64,000 nt of DNA from Planctomycetaceae bacterium (GTDB taxonomy: Bacteria > Planctomycetota > Phycisphaerae > Phycisphaerales > UBA1924), in the NCBI GenBank assembly GCA_027487735.1, contig JAIYDA010000001.1, positions 23,086 through 87,085 of the forward strand, in the 5' to 3' direction. The notes beneath the pieces were generated by a model. The model was given only the letters and a program-made list of their open reading frames with translations, ran no database searches and had not been told where the DNA came from. Made by a program: the position numbers and the translations under genes. Numbering within the stretch: position 1 is the stretch's first letter; every line of letters begins with the position of its first letter. Of this stretch, positions 45,478-54,840 are shown in pieces.

Positions 45478-46542
45478 ATGCCAAACGATCCACGCTTGCC
45501 ACGCCCCGCTTTCCCGCGACCTGCTTTCACGCGACCTGCTTTCACACTCATCGAGCTCCTCGTCGTCATCGGCATCATCGCCCTGCTCATCTCCATCCTG
45601 CTTCCCTCCCTCGCCGCGGCGCGCCGCGTCGGCAAAGCCACCCTCTGCCGCAACAACATGCGCACCATGGGCACCTCGGCAGCTGCCTACGGCATCGACT
45701 TTAAAGACCTCATCTACAACTTCAGCTGGACCGCAGGCAAAACCCCCACCCAGTTCCCCGACCTTGTCGTCCCCGCCAACAACAGCCTCCCGAACGCCGC
45801 CTTCACCAGCCAAGCCGTTGACATCATCCGCCGCCGCTCGCCCCGCGAGCCAAACTTCGCAAGCCCAGGCCTCTGGCTCCCCCCCATCGACTACTCCCAC
45901 CTCGTTCTCCTCGACTATCTCTCCACGCCCTTCCCCGCACCCATCCTCGCATGCCCCGAGGACCGCCCCCTCCTCCTCTGGCAGAGCGACATCGCCGCCT
46001 TCAACCGCGGAGACTTCGGCACCCAGCAACCCGAGTTCACGGGCTTCGGCGGTCCCGTCTTCCGCGCCAAGCCCTACAGCAGCAGCTACGAAATGCCCCC
46101 CTGCACCTACGACCGCAGCCTCCCAGGCGGCCGCATCGAGCAAGCCTTCAACCAATACGCCTACGGCATCCGCCCACCCCTCACCAAGTTCGGCCAATCC
46201 CGCTTCGACGAAGTCTCCTTCCCCAGCGGCAAAGTGCAACTGCACGACACCCACCAACGCCACGCCAAAAAGAAGCTCTTCTTCGCTCACCCCGACGCCT
46301 CCCAGCCCCTGCTCTTCTTCGATGGCTCCGTTGTCGACCGCAAAACCCGCGACGCGAACCTCGGGTGGATTCCCAACTCGCCAAACGCCGGCCCCACCAT
46401 CATCACCTACGCCCCCTACCGCTACGAACCCCCAACCTCCAACGGCGCCGCCACCGAAGCCTGGCCAGGCCGCTATCGCTGGACGCGTGGCGGGCTGAAG
46501 GGCGTGGACTTTGGTGCGCAAGAGGTGACGGGGGAGCGGTAG
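45478..46542 (+). CDS. Type II secretion/pilin-like pseudopilin with H-X9-DG-type C-terminus
   Basis: 354 residues from the ATG at 45478. The prepilin signature FTLIELLVVIGIIALLISILLPSL starts near residue 23, followed by AARRVGKATLC. The residue before the Phe is Ala instead of the usual Gly. Before it the leader is a repeat, RPAFP-RPAFT-RPAFT, so the cleavage-site sequence is present three times. The C-terminal domain includes QPLLFFDGSVVDRKTRDA, the end-motif of the large planctomycete pseudopilin group. The protein should be membrane-inserted and assembled into a pseudopilus or remain as a surface protein. No partner secretion genes adjoin it. Confidence 0.88.
   Translation: MPNDPRLPRPAFPRPAFTRPAFTLIELLVVIGIIALLISILLPSLAAARRVGKATLCRNNMRTMGTSAAAYGIDFKDLIYNFSWTAGKTPTQFPDLVVPANNSLPNAAFTSQAVDIIRRRSPREPNFASPGLWLPPIDYSHLVLLDYLSTPFPAPILACPEDRPLLLWQSDIAAFNRGDFGTQQPEFTGFGGPVFRAKPYSSSYEMPPCTYDRSLPGGRIEQAFNQYAYGIRPPLTKFGQSRFDEVSFPSGKVQLHDTHQRHAKKKLFFAHPDASQPLLFFDGSVVDRKTRDANLGWIPNSPNAGPTIITYAPYRYEPPTSNGAATEAWPGRYRWTRGGLKGVDFGAQEVTGER
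45501..45545 (+). repeat. 15-bp tandem repeat inside the prepilin leader
   Basis: Three in-frame units (45501-45515, 45516-45530, 45531-45545); the last two are identical, GCGACCTGCTTTCAC. They encode RPAFP, RPAFT and RPAFT directly in front of the membrane helix. Confidence 0.95.
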
Positions 46543-46586
46543 GGGCGGGGGAATGGCTCGGTGGTCGGCGCCGGTAACTCGGCCTT

Positions 46587-46716
46587 AGGGATAGAGGGAT
46601 AGAGGGATAGAGGGATGGAGCGAAGGCACGCGACCTGCGCGAGGTTTCGCCTCGCGCACATCACGGGCTTTCCCTCTATCCCTTTTCCCTTCTTCCCTTT
46701 ATCCCTTCTTCCCTAC
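46587..46716. repeat. Purine/pyrimidine inverted repeat (element copy 2) with 8-bp tandem units
   Basis: The left arm contains four tandem AGGGATAG units (46587-46618, the last AGGGATGG). The centre has the perfect hairpin GCGCGAGG-TTTCG-CCTCGCGC (46637-46657). The right arm (46669-46716) is pyrimidine-rich (CCCTCTATCCCTTTTCCC and so on) and complements the left. Same architecture as 16109-16326. It fills the gap between the convergent pseudopilin and thrC genes. Confidence 0.85.
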
Positions 46717-46811
46717 ACCGCTCTCACGCCTCACTTTGCACATTCCTGCGGTGCCGCGGTGCTCAAGTCGCATCGCACTCCGGACTCTGTATGCGCGCAA
46801 GCAGGTACCAC

Positions 46812-48311
46812 CTACCTCACGCCCATCGCGCGGAGGATCGCGTCGAGGTCGTCCTGCACGCGGATGGGACGGTTCGCGACGCGACCTAAGGGGATGCTGA
46901 CGTCGGCACGGGGCGAGGTGCTGGCGCGCGCTGCGTCGTCGCTCTTCATTTTTCTGCCGGTGTGATAGCCCACGGTGACGTCGGGGTCTTTCAGTTGGTG
47001 CCCCGTGAGGATGCAGACCACGCGCTCGTCGGGCTTGATGAGCCCCTCGCGCAGCAGCACGGTGGCACCCGCGACGCTGGCGGCGCTCGCGGGCTCGCAG
47101 CCGAAGCCAAAGCGACCGACGAGCGCTTTGAACTCTGTGATGCAGTGGTCATCGACGGATCGCACCACGCCATTCATGGCGTGCAGAGCGCGGAGGGCCT
47201 TGGGCAGGTTCACGGGGCGATTGATCTCGATGGCGGTGGCGATGGTCTTTGCACGTTCGTTCATCGCGTCCATGCGGGCATACTCACCATCGACGGTCGC
47301 GCGGTCCCAGTCGCCCGTCAGGGCGTTGCCCTGCGTCCAGCGCACCCCAAGCTCGTTCACGATGCGGTCGAGCGTGCGCGAGCCCTTTGCCTGGATGATC
47401 GCGAGGCGCGGCACCTTCTTGATGAGCCCGAGGGCTTTCATCTCGATGAAGGCCTTGCCGAAGGCGCTGCAGTTGCCCAGGTTTCCGCCCGGCACGATGA
47501 TCCAGTCGGGCACTTGCCAGTCCAGCCCCTCGAGCACGCGGAACATGATCGCCTTCTGCCCCTCGAGGCGGAAGGGGTTGACGCTGTTCATGAGGTAGAC
47601 GCCCGCCTGCGGCATGTTCTCGGCGATGTGGCGGATGCGGGCGAGGCAGGCGTCAAAGTCGCCCGCGATTTGCAGCGTGGTCGCGCCATAGTCAAGGGCT
47701 TGGCTCAGCTTGCCGAACGCGATTTTGCCATCACCAATGAACACGAAGCACTGCATGCCCGTGAGCGAGCCATAGACAGCGAGCGCCGCGCTCGTGTTGC
47801 CTGTGCTGGCGCACGCCACGCGGGTTGCGCCCACCATGCGCGCGTGCGTGAAGGCGGCGGTCATGCCGTTGTCCTTGAAGCTGCCGCTGGGGTTGTAGCC
47901 CTCGTATTGCAGATAGAGCCCGCCGCGAGTGGAGGCGGCGTCAAAGCCCAGGCGCTTGGCGAGCAGGTCGGCGCGTTGCAGGTTGGTGCGGCCTTCGCCG
48001 ATGGTGACGATCTCGCGTTCGTTGCGATAGAAGGGGAGCAGATCGCGGAAGCGCCAGACGCCGCTGAAGTCGAGCATCGCGGGCGTGGCGATGGTGCCGC
48101 CTGCGGCGAAGCGTTCGCCCCGCGTGCTGCTGCGTGCGGCGTAGAAGTCCCAGGTGCGCTGCGCTGCGGAGAGCGGAGACCAGTCGTAGTCAACGTCGAG
48201 CAAGTTGCCGCAGGCGGGGCAGGCGACGAGCGCGCTCTGCACGGGAAACTGCTTTGCGCAAGGGGCCCAGACACAACGTTGGAAGGCCTGAGCCTTGGAA
48301 GGAACGTCCAT
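46812..48311 (-). CDS. thrC: Threonine synthase
   Basis: 499 residues from the ATG at 48311. A PLP enzyme that converts O-phosphohomoserine to threonine. A four-cysteine N-terminal zinc-ribbon-like stretch ([16 protein letters not shown]) precedes the fold. [19 protein letters not shown] has the PLP lysine in SFKDNGM, and [15 protein letters not shown] binds the phosphate. [13 protein letters not shown] is the glycine-rich loop, and [12 protein letters not shown] lies near the active site. No Shine-Dalgarno site is apparent. lspA lies upstream on the same strand with an 86-bp gap. Confidence 0.95.
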   Translation of the reverse strand: MDVPSKAQAFQRCVWAPCAKQFPVQSALVACPACGNLLDVDYDWSPLSAAQRTWDFYAARSSTRGERFAAGGTIATPAMLDFSGVWRFRDLLPFYRNEREIVTIGEGRTNLQRADLLAKRLGFDAASTRGGLYLQYEGYNPSGSFKDNGMTAAFTHARMVGATRVACASTGNTSAALAVYGSLTGMQCFVFIGDGKIAFGKLSQALDYGATTLQIAGDFDACLARIRHIAENMPQAGVYLMNSVNPFRLEGQKAIMFRVLEGLDWQVPDWIIVPGGNLGNCSAFGKAFIEMKALGLIKKVPRLAIIQAKGSRTLDRIVNELGVRWTQGNALTGDWDRATVDGEYARMDAMNERAKTIATAIEINRPVNLPKALRALHAMNGVVRSVDDHCITEFKALVGRFGFGCEPASAASVAGATVLLREGLIKPDERVVCILTGHQLKDPDVTVGYHTGRKMKSDDAARASTSPRADVSIPLGRVANRPIRVQDDLDAILRAMGVR

Positions 48312-48397
48312 CGCGCAGTGTAGAAAGCAAACGCAGCGGGCAAGCACCGGGCAAGCCGCGTGCAGCCCGCGATGACGGCACGAGCCGAGTGCGGGCA

Positions 48398-49108
48398 CTA
48401 CTTCGCGGCAGAGTCCTTGGGCGGGAAGAAGCTCTTCCACGCGAGCATCACGACGCCCGCGATGAGGAATGCGTCGGCGATGTTGCTGACGTAGGGCCAC
48501 ACTTCGCTGCCGCCCCAGGGCCAGCTCCAGCCGAAGGGCAGCTTCACGCCGGGCAGGGGGTGCAAGAAGTCGCGCACGCAGGCGTAGATGATGCGGTCGT
48601 AGAGGTTGCCCAGGCCGCCCCCGAGGATGAGGCCGATGGCGAGGTGGCTTGACCAGTCCTTGCTGCGCGTGAAGCGTGCGAAGCCCACGGTGCCCACGAC
48701 GATCGCGAGCAGCGTCATCATGACAAAGAACCAGCGCTTGCCCGCGCCCATGCCAAAGACCGCGCCGGGGTTGAGCACCAGCGTGAGGTCGAGCAGCTTG
48801 GGCACCACCGTGACGGGCGTGTGCGCGGGGATGAGATTCCAGAGCTGACCGCGCGCGGCCATCACCTCGCTGCGCAGCACGCGCACCGGCGCGTCGGCGA
48901 TGGCATGGAAGGCCCAGTACTTGGTCGCGATGTCGATGACGATGCTGACGGCGATGACGCCCAGCAGGAAGGCCCACGCCTTGGAGCTCTTGCCCGCGAG
49001 CACGTCGGGTGCGGGCTCGCGAGTTTGGCCAGCAGATTGGCCAACGGTTTGGCTCGCGGATGCTGAGCCATCGCTGCGCAGGGACGGGCTTGGGGGCTGG
49101 GTGGTCAT
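48398..49108 (-). CDS. lspA: Lipoprotein signal peptidase (signal peptidase II)
   Basis: 236 residues from the ATG at 49108. The first 45 residues are a low-complexity cytoplasmic leader not seen in ordinary LspA (about 160-170 residues). Four membrane helices follow. [11 protein letters not shown] corresponds to the conserved NxGxx[21 protein letters not shown] gives the first catalytic Asp (GNLxDR) and [15 protein letters not shown] the second (FNxAD). The enzyme cuts the signal peptide of lipoproteins such as ActE. It directly follows the DksA-like gene, an arrangement I recall from other planctomycetes. Confidence 0.95.
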   Translation of the reverse strand: MTTQPPSPSLRSDGSASASQTVGQSAGQTREPAPDVLAGKSSKAWAFLLGVIAVSIVIDIATKYWAFHAIADAPVRVLRSEVMAARGQLWNLIPAHTPVTVVPKLLDLTLVLNPGAVFGMGAGKRWFFVMMTLLAIVVGTVGFARFTRSKDWSSHLAIGLILGGGLGNLYDRIIYACVRDFLHPLPGVKLPFGWSWPWGGSEVWPYVSNIADAFLIAGVVMLAWKSFFPPKDSAAK

Positions 49109-49210
49109 CGGGAGGAGTGCACAAACGCAATGCAATGGCTTGCGAAGGGACGCGTGCTAGGCAGGCAGGGTCGATATCGCAGCTTCACAGAGCGGGGTCG
49201 GCACGATCGC

Positions 49211-50209
49211 CTAGGCCGGACGCATCGCCTGGCGCTCCAGCTCCATCGCCGCTTGGATGGTGTGCCGAGCCCAGGGCAGCTCTTCCAGGCGATCGGGGCC
49301 AATGACCTTGCCCGTGAGCTCGCACATGCCGTAGGTGCCAGCGTCGATGCGGCGGAGGGCGTCGTTGATCTCTTTCACGATCTTGCGCTCGGCCGCTGCA
49401 AGGTCGAGGCTGAGGGCCTGGTCGAACGCCTCGGTGCCTTGCTCCGCGAGGTGGCTGGGCATGTTGCTCAGGCTGCCGCTGCCACCTTGTAGGGCTTCGG
49501 TCTCCATGTTGAGCACGTCGGCGAGGATCTCTGCGCGCTTCTTGAGGAGCAGCGAGCGATAGTGCTCGATCTCCTTCTTGCCCAGCGTGGTTTTGGTGGG
49601 CTCGATCGCCGGCGCATCGGGCGCATAGCCACCGTGCTGGCCCAGGGGGCGCTGGTTGGTAGCCTTGGGCCCGCTGGGGATGAGGGGCTTGCGCTTGCTG
49701 TCGAGAAGCCTGCCCAGGCCCATGGGCATGACGGGGGCGACGGAGGGCTTCTTCTTCACCATCTTGGGGTTGACCACCGAGGTGTTTCGCTTTCCTGCGT
49801 CGGCGGTGAGACCCGTCTTCGCGCCGTCGGTTTTGGCAAGCTGCAAGGGCTCGGTCTTCTTCGCGAGCGAGACTGGGGCACCCTTCGCGGGCTTGGCTTC
49901 CACTTTGATGGCGGTTTTCACGCCCTTGGCATCGGCCTGCTTGGGGTCGATCTTCTTGCCTTCGGGCTTCTTCGCGTCGAGCTTCTTTGCCTCGGGAGCT
50001 TTGGGGAGGGGCTTCTTCGCGGTCTTTGCGTCGACCTTGGCCGGTGTGGGCTTGGCGAGCTTTTTGGGCTCGGGCTTCTTGGGTTCGGGCTTCTTGGGTT
50101 CCAGCTTTTTGGCGTCCGGCTTTTTGGCCTCAGGCTTCTTGGGGGCGGGCTTCTTGGGGCTCGCCTTGGCTGCGGGCTTCGCGGGCTTCTTGGGGGCGGT
50201 CTTGGCCAT
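49211..50209 (-). CDS. DksA/TraR-type protein fused to a histone-H1-like Lys/Pro/Ala tail
   Basis: 332 residues. GGAGG eight bases before the ATG at 50209. Residues 1-130 consist of Lys/Pro/Ala repeats (KKPEPKKPEPKK-type), a histone-H1-like disordered polycation likely to bind nucleic acid. The last 120 residues are the DksA/TraR fold: YRSLLLKKRAEILADVLNMETEAL (coiled-coil hairpin), then AAAERKIVKEINDALRRIDAGTYGMCELTGKVIGPDRLEELPWARHTIQ. The zinc finger has only one of the four cysteines (CELT), the others being lost. DksA proteins enter the RNA polymerase secondary channel; whether this one does is unknown. Confidence 0.88.
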   Translation of the reverse strand: MAKTAPKKPAKPAAKASPKKPAPKKPEAKKPDAKKLEPKKPEPKKPEPKKLAKPTPAKVDAKTAKKPLPKAPEAKKLDAKKPEGKKIDPKQADAKGVKTAIKVEAKPAKGAPVSLAKKTEPLQLAKTDGAKTGLTADAGKRNTSVVNPKMVKKKPSVAPVMPMGLGRLLDSKRKPLIPSGPKATNQRPLGQHGGYAPDAPAIEPTKTTLGKKEIEHYRSLLLKKRAEILADVLNMETEALQGGSGSLSNMPSHLAEQGTEAFDQALSLDLAAAERKIVKEINDALRRIDAGTYGMCELTGKVIGPDRLEELPWARHTIQAAMELERQAMRPA

Positions 50210-50363
50210 TGCTGCTACCTCCGCACGCCTGCCAAAGTCCTGCGGGCGCACCGCTCGCAGGACTCGGCAAAAAGGCCCCAAAGATACGGTCCAGGCCCGG
50301 ATAAGTCAAAGGACAGGGCTATCGGGCGACGGGCGAGCTCGGCAAGGGCAGTGGCGGGTCCGC

Positions 50364-51410
50364 TCAGCCCACCGCTGCGGACTCTTCGAGGTAGACGCCC
50401 ATCTTGCGGAATCGCTGGTAGCGATGCTCCAACAGTTGCTCGATGCTCATCTGCTTGAGCTGCTGCAACTTGCGAACGATGGCGTCCTGCAGGTTGAGCG
50501 CGGTCGTGCGGTTGTCGCGGTGGGCGCCGCCAATGGGCTCGGGGATGATCTCGTCGATGATGCCGAGCTCGAGGTTGTCGCTCGCGGTGAGGCGGAGGCT
50601 CTTCGCGGCGGCGCTGTTGGTCTTTTCGTTGGCTTCCTTCCAGAGGATGGCGGCGCACCCCTCGGGACTGATGACGCTGTACCAGCTGTTTTGCAGCATC
50701 GCGACGTGATCGGCAACCGCGATGCCCAGGGCTCCGCCGCTGCCCCCCTCGCCTATCACCACGCTCACGATGGGCGTACGCAGGCGGCTCATCTCGAGCA
50801 TGTTCACGGCGATGGCCTCGGCCTGGCCGCGCTGCTCGGCACCCAGCCCCGGATACGCGCCGGGGGTATCGACGAGCGTGACGACGGGCACGCCCATGCG
50901 CTCGGCGAGTTGCATTTTGTGCAGGGCCTTGCGATACCCCTCGGGGTGCGCACACCCAAAGTGGCAGGCGATCTTCTCGCTGGTTTGCTTGCCCTTTTGG
51001 TGCCCCACCACCATGACGCGGATGCCGGGGGACGCGCCGATGCGCGCGAAGCCCGTGACGATTGCTGGGTCGTCGCCAAAGCGGCGGTCGCCGTGCAGCT
51101 CGGTGAAGTCTCGGCAGATCATGGCGATGTACTCGCGCGTTTGCGGGCGCAGCGGGTGGCGAGCGACGCGCACCGTGTCCCACGGGCTGAGGTTTTTGTA
51201 GAGCTTGGTGAGCAGCTCGTGGCGCTTGCCCTCGAGCTCGGCGATCTCGGCTTCGATCGCGGCGATGCCCGACGCCCCCACGCCAGCACCGACGTCGGCC
51301 CCGTTGGTGGGCACGCCCCCGGCGAGGCCCAGCCTCTCCTTCGCTGCGGCGATCTGCTTCTCGAGCTCGACCACGGGCTTCTCGAAATCCAGTTGGTAGT
51401 AGATGGACAT
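50364..51410 (-). CDS. accA: Acetyl-CoA carboxylase carboxyltransferase subunit alpha
   Basis: 348 residues from the ATG at 51410 (MSIYYQLDFEKPVVELEKQI). It transfers carboxyl from biotin to acetyl-CoA in the first step of fatty acid synthesis. Landmarks: REYIAMICRDFTELHGDRRFGDDPAIV, GHQKGKQTSEKIACHFGCAHPEGYRKAL, LVDTPGAYPGLGAEQRGQAEAIA, and IGEGGSGGALGIAVADHVAMLQNSWYSVISPEGCAAILW. An insertion of about 15 Gly/Ala/Val residues in the N-terminal coiled region (GADVGAGVGASG) is unusual. accD is not in the window. Confidence 0.96.
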   Translation of the reverse strand: MSIYYQLDFEKPVVELEKQIAAAKERLGLAGGVPTNGADVGAGVGASGIAAIEAEIAELEGKRHELLTKLYKNLSPWDTVRVARHPLRPQTREYIAMICRDFTELHGDRRFGDDPAIVTGFARIGASPGIRVMVVGHQKGKQTSEKIACHFGCAHPEGYRKALHKMQLAERMGVPVVTLVDTPGAYPGLGAEQRGQAEAIAVNMLEMSRLRTPIVSVVIGEGGSGGALGIAVADHVAMLQNSWYSVISPEGCAAILWKEANEKTNSAAAKSLRLTASDNLELGIIDEIIPEPIGGAHRDNRTTALNLQDAIVRKLQQLKQMSIEQLLEHRYQRFRKMGVYLEESAAVG

Positions 51411-51557
51411 GGGAGAAGAATAGCGAAGCGTGCGGGTGGCGTTCGCCGGTGCATGACAGGGGCGGATGACAGCCAGCAACGCCCGCTGGCCCAACGCGGG
51501 GCGGGCGTGCGTTGCCGCTCGCCAGCGTGCCGCGCGAGCTGGCCTTATCTTCCTCAT

Positions 51558-52424
51558 ATGACCACGCCCCGCATCGTGTTTGTTGGAGCCGGGAACATGG
51601 GCTTTGCGCTGCTGGCGGGGGCGCTGCGCAGCGGCGTGCTGCGGGCGAGCGAGGTCGTCGCGATTGAGCCCGACGGCGCGAGGCGCGAGGCCTTGCGACC
51701 GCTGGGGGTCGAGGCCCACGAGCGGATTGGTCAGCTCACGCCTGAGGCGAGGCATGGCGTGCTGTTTCTTGCGATCAAGCCGCAGATGCTGCGGAGCTTT
51801 GGGGCGGAGCTGAGCGCGTGCGAAGCGAGCGCAACCGGCGGATGGACGGGCGTGATCTCGATTCTTGCGGGCACGCCTCGCGACGTGGTGCAGAGCACGC
51901 TGGGGCTGCGGTGCCCCTGCATTCGCGCGATGCCCAACCTGCCCGCGCTGCTGGGGCAGGGCACGACCGCAATCGCAGATGACGACGTGCCCGACCCTGC
52001 TTTGCATGGGCTTCGGTCGCTCGCGCAGTCGATCTTTGCCAGCGTGTGCCCCTGCGTGCTGCACGTGCCCGAAGCGCAGCTGGATGCTTGCACCGCGGTG
52101 GCAGGCTCGGGGCCTGCGTATGTGTTTGCGCTCGCAGAGGCGATGATCGATGGCGCGCAGCAGGCGGGGCTCTCACCGCGCGATGCGCACGAAGCGGTGC
52201 TGCAGACCATCATCGGTGCGGCGGCGATGCTTGCGGAGACTTCGGGCGAAGGCCGCCCGAGCCCCAGCGTGCTGCGCGAGCGCGTGACGAGCCCGGGGGG
52301 CACCACGCAGGCGGGGCTTGCGGCGATGCAACAGGCGGGCTTTGCTCCGAGCGTTCGTGCGGCGATTCTTGCAGCACGCGATCGTGGCCGCGAGCTTGGG
52401 GCGATTGCGCAGGGAAAGGCATGA
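51558..52424 (+). CDS. proC: Pyrroline-5-carboxylate reductase
   Basis: 288 residues from the ATG at 51558. The last step of proline synthesis, NAD(P)H dependent. FVGAGNMGFALLAGAL is the Rossmann loop, LFLAIKPQML and SILAGTPRD are typical, and RAMPNLPALLGQGTTAI and AVAGSGPAYVFALAEAMIDGAQQAGL supply the active-site and dimer motifs, with VTSPGGTTQAGLAAM as the C-terminal signature. Divergent from accA and convergent with pyrC. Confidence 0.96.
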   Translation: MTTPRIVFVGAGNMGFALLAGALRSGVLRASEVVAIEPDGARREALRPLGVEAHERIGQLTPEARHGVLFLAIKPQMLRSFGAELSACEASATGGWTGVISILAGTPRDVVQSTLGLRCPCIRAMPNLPALLGQGTTAIADDDVPDPALHGLRSLAQSIFASVCPCVLHVPEAQLDACTAVAGSGPAYVFALAEAMIDGAQQAGLSPRDAHEAVLQTIIGAAAMLAETSGEGRPSPSVLRERVTSPGGTTQAGLAAMQQAGFAPSVRAAILAARDRGRELGAIAQGKA

Positions 52425-52493
52425 GGAGAACCACGGAGTCTGCGTGCGAGCCGCGTTCGCGTAAGGGCGAAATGATCGCTGGTCGCTCGATTC

Positions 52494-53816
52494 TCACCGC
52501 CGCGAGGTCTGCAGCGCTTGCGCCGAGCCTTCGCTCGCGTACCGCCGCTCGCCCGCCACCCAGGTGCCCACGACCGCGCCGTGCATCAGCATGCCGCCGT
52601 AGGGCGTGTTCTTGCTCTTGCTCAGCAGAGCCTGGGGCTCGACGCGCCAGCGAGCTGAGGGATCAAAGAGCGTGCAATCTGCGGGCCCGCCCACGCGGAA
52701 CGAGCCCAGCCCGAGCGCATCAAGCCCGCAGAGCTTGGCGGGTGCCGTCGTCATCATCGTCACGAGCGTGCTGAGCGGCACGACGCCCCCTTCGACGAGC
52801 ACCTCGTAGAACAGGGGCAAAGCCGTCTGCAAGCCCAGCATGCCGAAGGGTGCGTCCTCAAACGCAAGGCTCTTCTCGTCTGCGCTGTGCGGGGCGTGGT
52901 CGGTCGCGAGCACGGTGATCACGCCGCTGGCGACGCCCTTGAGCAGCGCGTCGATGTCGCTCTGCTCGCGCAGGGGTGGGTTCACCTTCGCGAGCGTGTT
53001 GTAGTTGTCGCAGGCATCGTGCGTGAGGAGCAGGTGATGGGGGCAGACCTCAGCGGACACGGGCAGCCCCGCCTCGCGGGCTCGCGCGATGATCCCGACG
53101 CTGCCTCCACTCGAAAGGTGCTGCGCGTGGTAGGCACACCCGATGCCCATGTTCAGCCGGATGTCGCGCTCGATGATGAGCTCTTCTGCAACGCGGGGCC
53201 AGCCCGAGAGGCCCAGCTTGGTGGCGATGGTGCCCGCGTGCATCGCGCTGCCGCGCGTGAGCGTTGGCTCCTGGCAGTGCTGCATGAAGCATGCGCCGGT
53301 TGCCTTCACGCTGCTGAGCACGCGGCTCATCATGCCCGGGGTTGCGATGCAATCGCCATCGTCGCTAAACGCCACGGCTCCGGCTTGCCTCAGCAGGTGC
53401 AGCTCGGCGAGTTCCTCCCCCTTGCGGCCCTTGGTGGCGGCGGCGACCGCGAACACACGGCAGGCTGCGCTTGCTTCCGCCCGCATGCGTACCCAGGCGA
53501 GGGTCTCGGGCGTGTCGAGCGCGGGAGCGGTGTTGGGCATGCAGCAGACGGTGGCGAATCCTCCGGCGACGGCGGCACTCGTGCCTGTGGCGATCGTCTC
53601 TTTGTGCTCTTGACCGGGCTCACGCAGGTGGACGTGCGGGTCGATCAGGCCCGGGAAGAGAAGGCGTCCGTCGCACTCAACGATGTCCCACGCGGGGAGT
53701 GTGCTGAGCGCGCTGCCGATCTCGACGACGCGACCATCGGCGAGTGCGACGTCGAGCACGCCATCGAGATTGCTGGAAGGATCGACCACATGAGCATTGC
53801 GGAGGAGGGTTGGCAC
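52494..53816 (-). CDS. pyrC: Dihydroorotase (class I)
   Basis: 440 residues. The start GTG at 53816 ([18 protein letters not shown]) fits the family start; no ribosome site is visible. It closes carbamoyl-aspartate to dihydroorotate in pyrimidine synthesis. Metal-binding HxH in [10 protein letters not shown], followed by [51 protein letters not shown] and [15 protein letters not shown] with the catalytic Asp. The end with [20 protein letters not shown] is also standard. It is a single-gene unit convergent with proC. Confidence 0.95.
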   Translation of the reverse strand: MPTLLRNAHVVDPSSNLDGVLDVALADGRVVEIGSALSTLPAWDIVECDGRLLFPGLIDPHVHLREPGQEHKETIATGTSAAVAGGFATVCCMPNTAPALDTPETLAWVRMRAEASAACRVFAVAAATKGRKGEELAELHLLRQAGAVAFSDDGDCIATPGMMSRVLSSVKATGACFMQHCQEPTLTRGSAMHAGTIATKLGLSGWPRVAEELIIERDIRLNMGIGCAYHAQHLSSGGSVGIIARAREAGLPVSAEVCPHHLLLTHDACDNYNTLAKVNPPLREQSDIDALLKGVASGVITVLATDHAPHSADEKSLAFEDAPFGMLGLQTALPLFYEVLVEGGVVPLSTLVTMMTTAPAKLCGLDALGLGSFRVGGPADCTLFDPSARWRVEPQALLSKSKNTPYGGMLMHGAVVGTWVAGERRYASEGSAQALQTSRR

Positions 53817-53918
53817 GGGGCGAGGGTACGGGAGGAGGTGTAGCAAAGTGGGGCCTTGTCCATGCGTGGTTTGCGGTGATGCGAGCCTGCGCGGAGGGGC
53901 CCGGGCTACGCTGGCCCC

Positions 53919-54671
53919 ATGGGTTTTTCTCCGTTTGGTGTGGTGCATGCCATCACGTTTGTCGCGTGTGCGGGCGTGCTGGTGTGGTGCGCACTGGCGG
54001 GATATCGCGCGTGGGTGTGGGATGGTCGCAAGGGCGTCGGTATCGAGGGCGGGCACGTCGCTCGCGCGCGGTTTGGGCTGCTGCTGGCGTGCATCGTGAT
54101 TCAGGCGGCGAACCTGATCTACTTCGCGCTGCCCGCGAACCGTGACCTCTCGCAGAGCCTGCCCCTGCACCTGTGCGACCTGGCGGGCTTGCTCGCGATC
54201 GCGGCACTCGCGTGGCCTCGCGTGCGGACGCTGAGCATGCTGCTCTATGCGTGGGGCGTGGGGCTCTCGACGCAGGCGTTCTTCACGCCCGTGGTGCCGA
54301 CGGGGCCCGACACGCTGCGGTTTCACTTGTTCTTTGTCAGTCACTTGGCAGTCGTGGGGCCTGCACTCTTCCTTATCGCGTCGCGGCTGTATCGCCCGCG
54401 GGCGATGGATGTTCTGCCGGCGTTTGCGCTCACGGCGCTGTATGGTGGACTGATGATCGCGCTGAACATGAGCACGGGTTGGAACTATGGCTATGTGGGC
54501 AACGCGACGCCCGAAAAACCCACCGTGATCGATGCGCTGGGCCCGTGGCCCCTGCGCCTGCTGCCACTGGGGGCGATCATCCTGACGTTGTACGCGGTGA
54601 TCTTCGTGCCGTGGAGCATCGTGGGGCGGCGCGGGCGGTTCGGTTTCAGCACAGAGGCACAGAGAAGGTGA
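53919..54671 (+). CDS. YwaF/TIGR02206-like membrane protein
   Basis: 250 residues, seven predicted membrane helices. SLPLHLCDLAGLLAIAAL and TLRFHLFFVSHLAVVGPALFL with GWNYGYVGNATP resemble the YwaF (TIGR02206) integral-membrane family of unknown role. The tail FGFSTEAQRR is written by the repeat CAGCACAGAGGCACAGAG at 54651, so the gene's original end may have been replaced. Start codon to the divergent pyrC is 102 bp. Confidence 0.82.
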   Translation: MGFSPFGVVHAITFVACAGVLVWCALAGYRAWVWDGRKGVGIEGGHVARARFGLLLACIVIQAANLIYFALPANRDLSQSLPLHLCDLAGLLAIAALAWPRVRTLSMLLYAWGVGLSTQAFFTPVVPTGPDTLRFHLFFVSHLAVVGPALFLIASRLYRPRAMDVLPAFALTALYGGLMIALNMSTGWNYGYVGNATPEKPTVIDALGPWPLRLLPLGAIILTLYAVIFVPWSIVGRRGRFGFSTEAQRR

Positions 54672-54704
54672 GCAAGATGAGGGGAGATGGATGGAGAAGC
54701 GTGA
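54651..54704. repeat. Fragment of the CACAGAG purine-rich repeat (element copy 3)
   Basis: CAGCACAGAGGCACAGAGAAGG, followed by purine-rich AAGATGAGGGGAGATGGATGGAGAAG, matches the left arm of the element at 16109. There is no matching CTCTGTGC right arm nearby. It contributes the last codons of the YwaF-like gene. Confidence 0.7.
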
Positions 54705-54765
54705 CCGAGAGTGGTCAAGAACTCAGCACACGGGAACCACGACCCGAGTTGGGCCCTTTGTTTCT

Positions 54766-54840
54766 TGTTCCCTGTCCCTTGTCGCCTGTCACCTGTCACC
54801 GGTTCCCCGCTCCCCGTTCCCCGTTCCCGCCCCCATCTCC
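54766..54840. repeat. 7-bp tandem repeats at the 3' end of the channel gene
   Basis: CCTGTCC/CCTGTCA units (54770-54800) are followed by CCCCGTT/CCCCGCT units (54803-54829). The channel gene ends inside the block, which encodes its last dozen residues (GAGTGNGERGTGDR). Confidence 0.85.
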
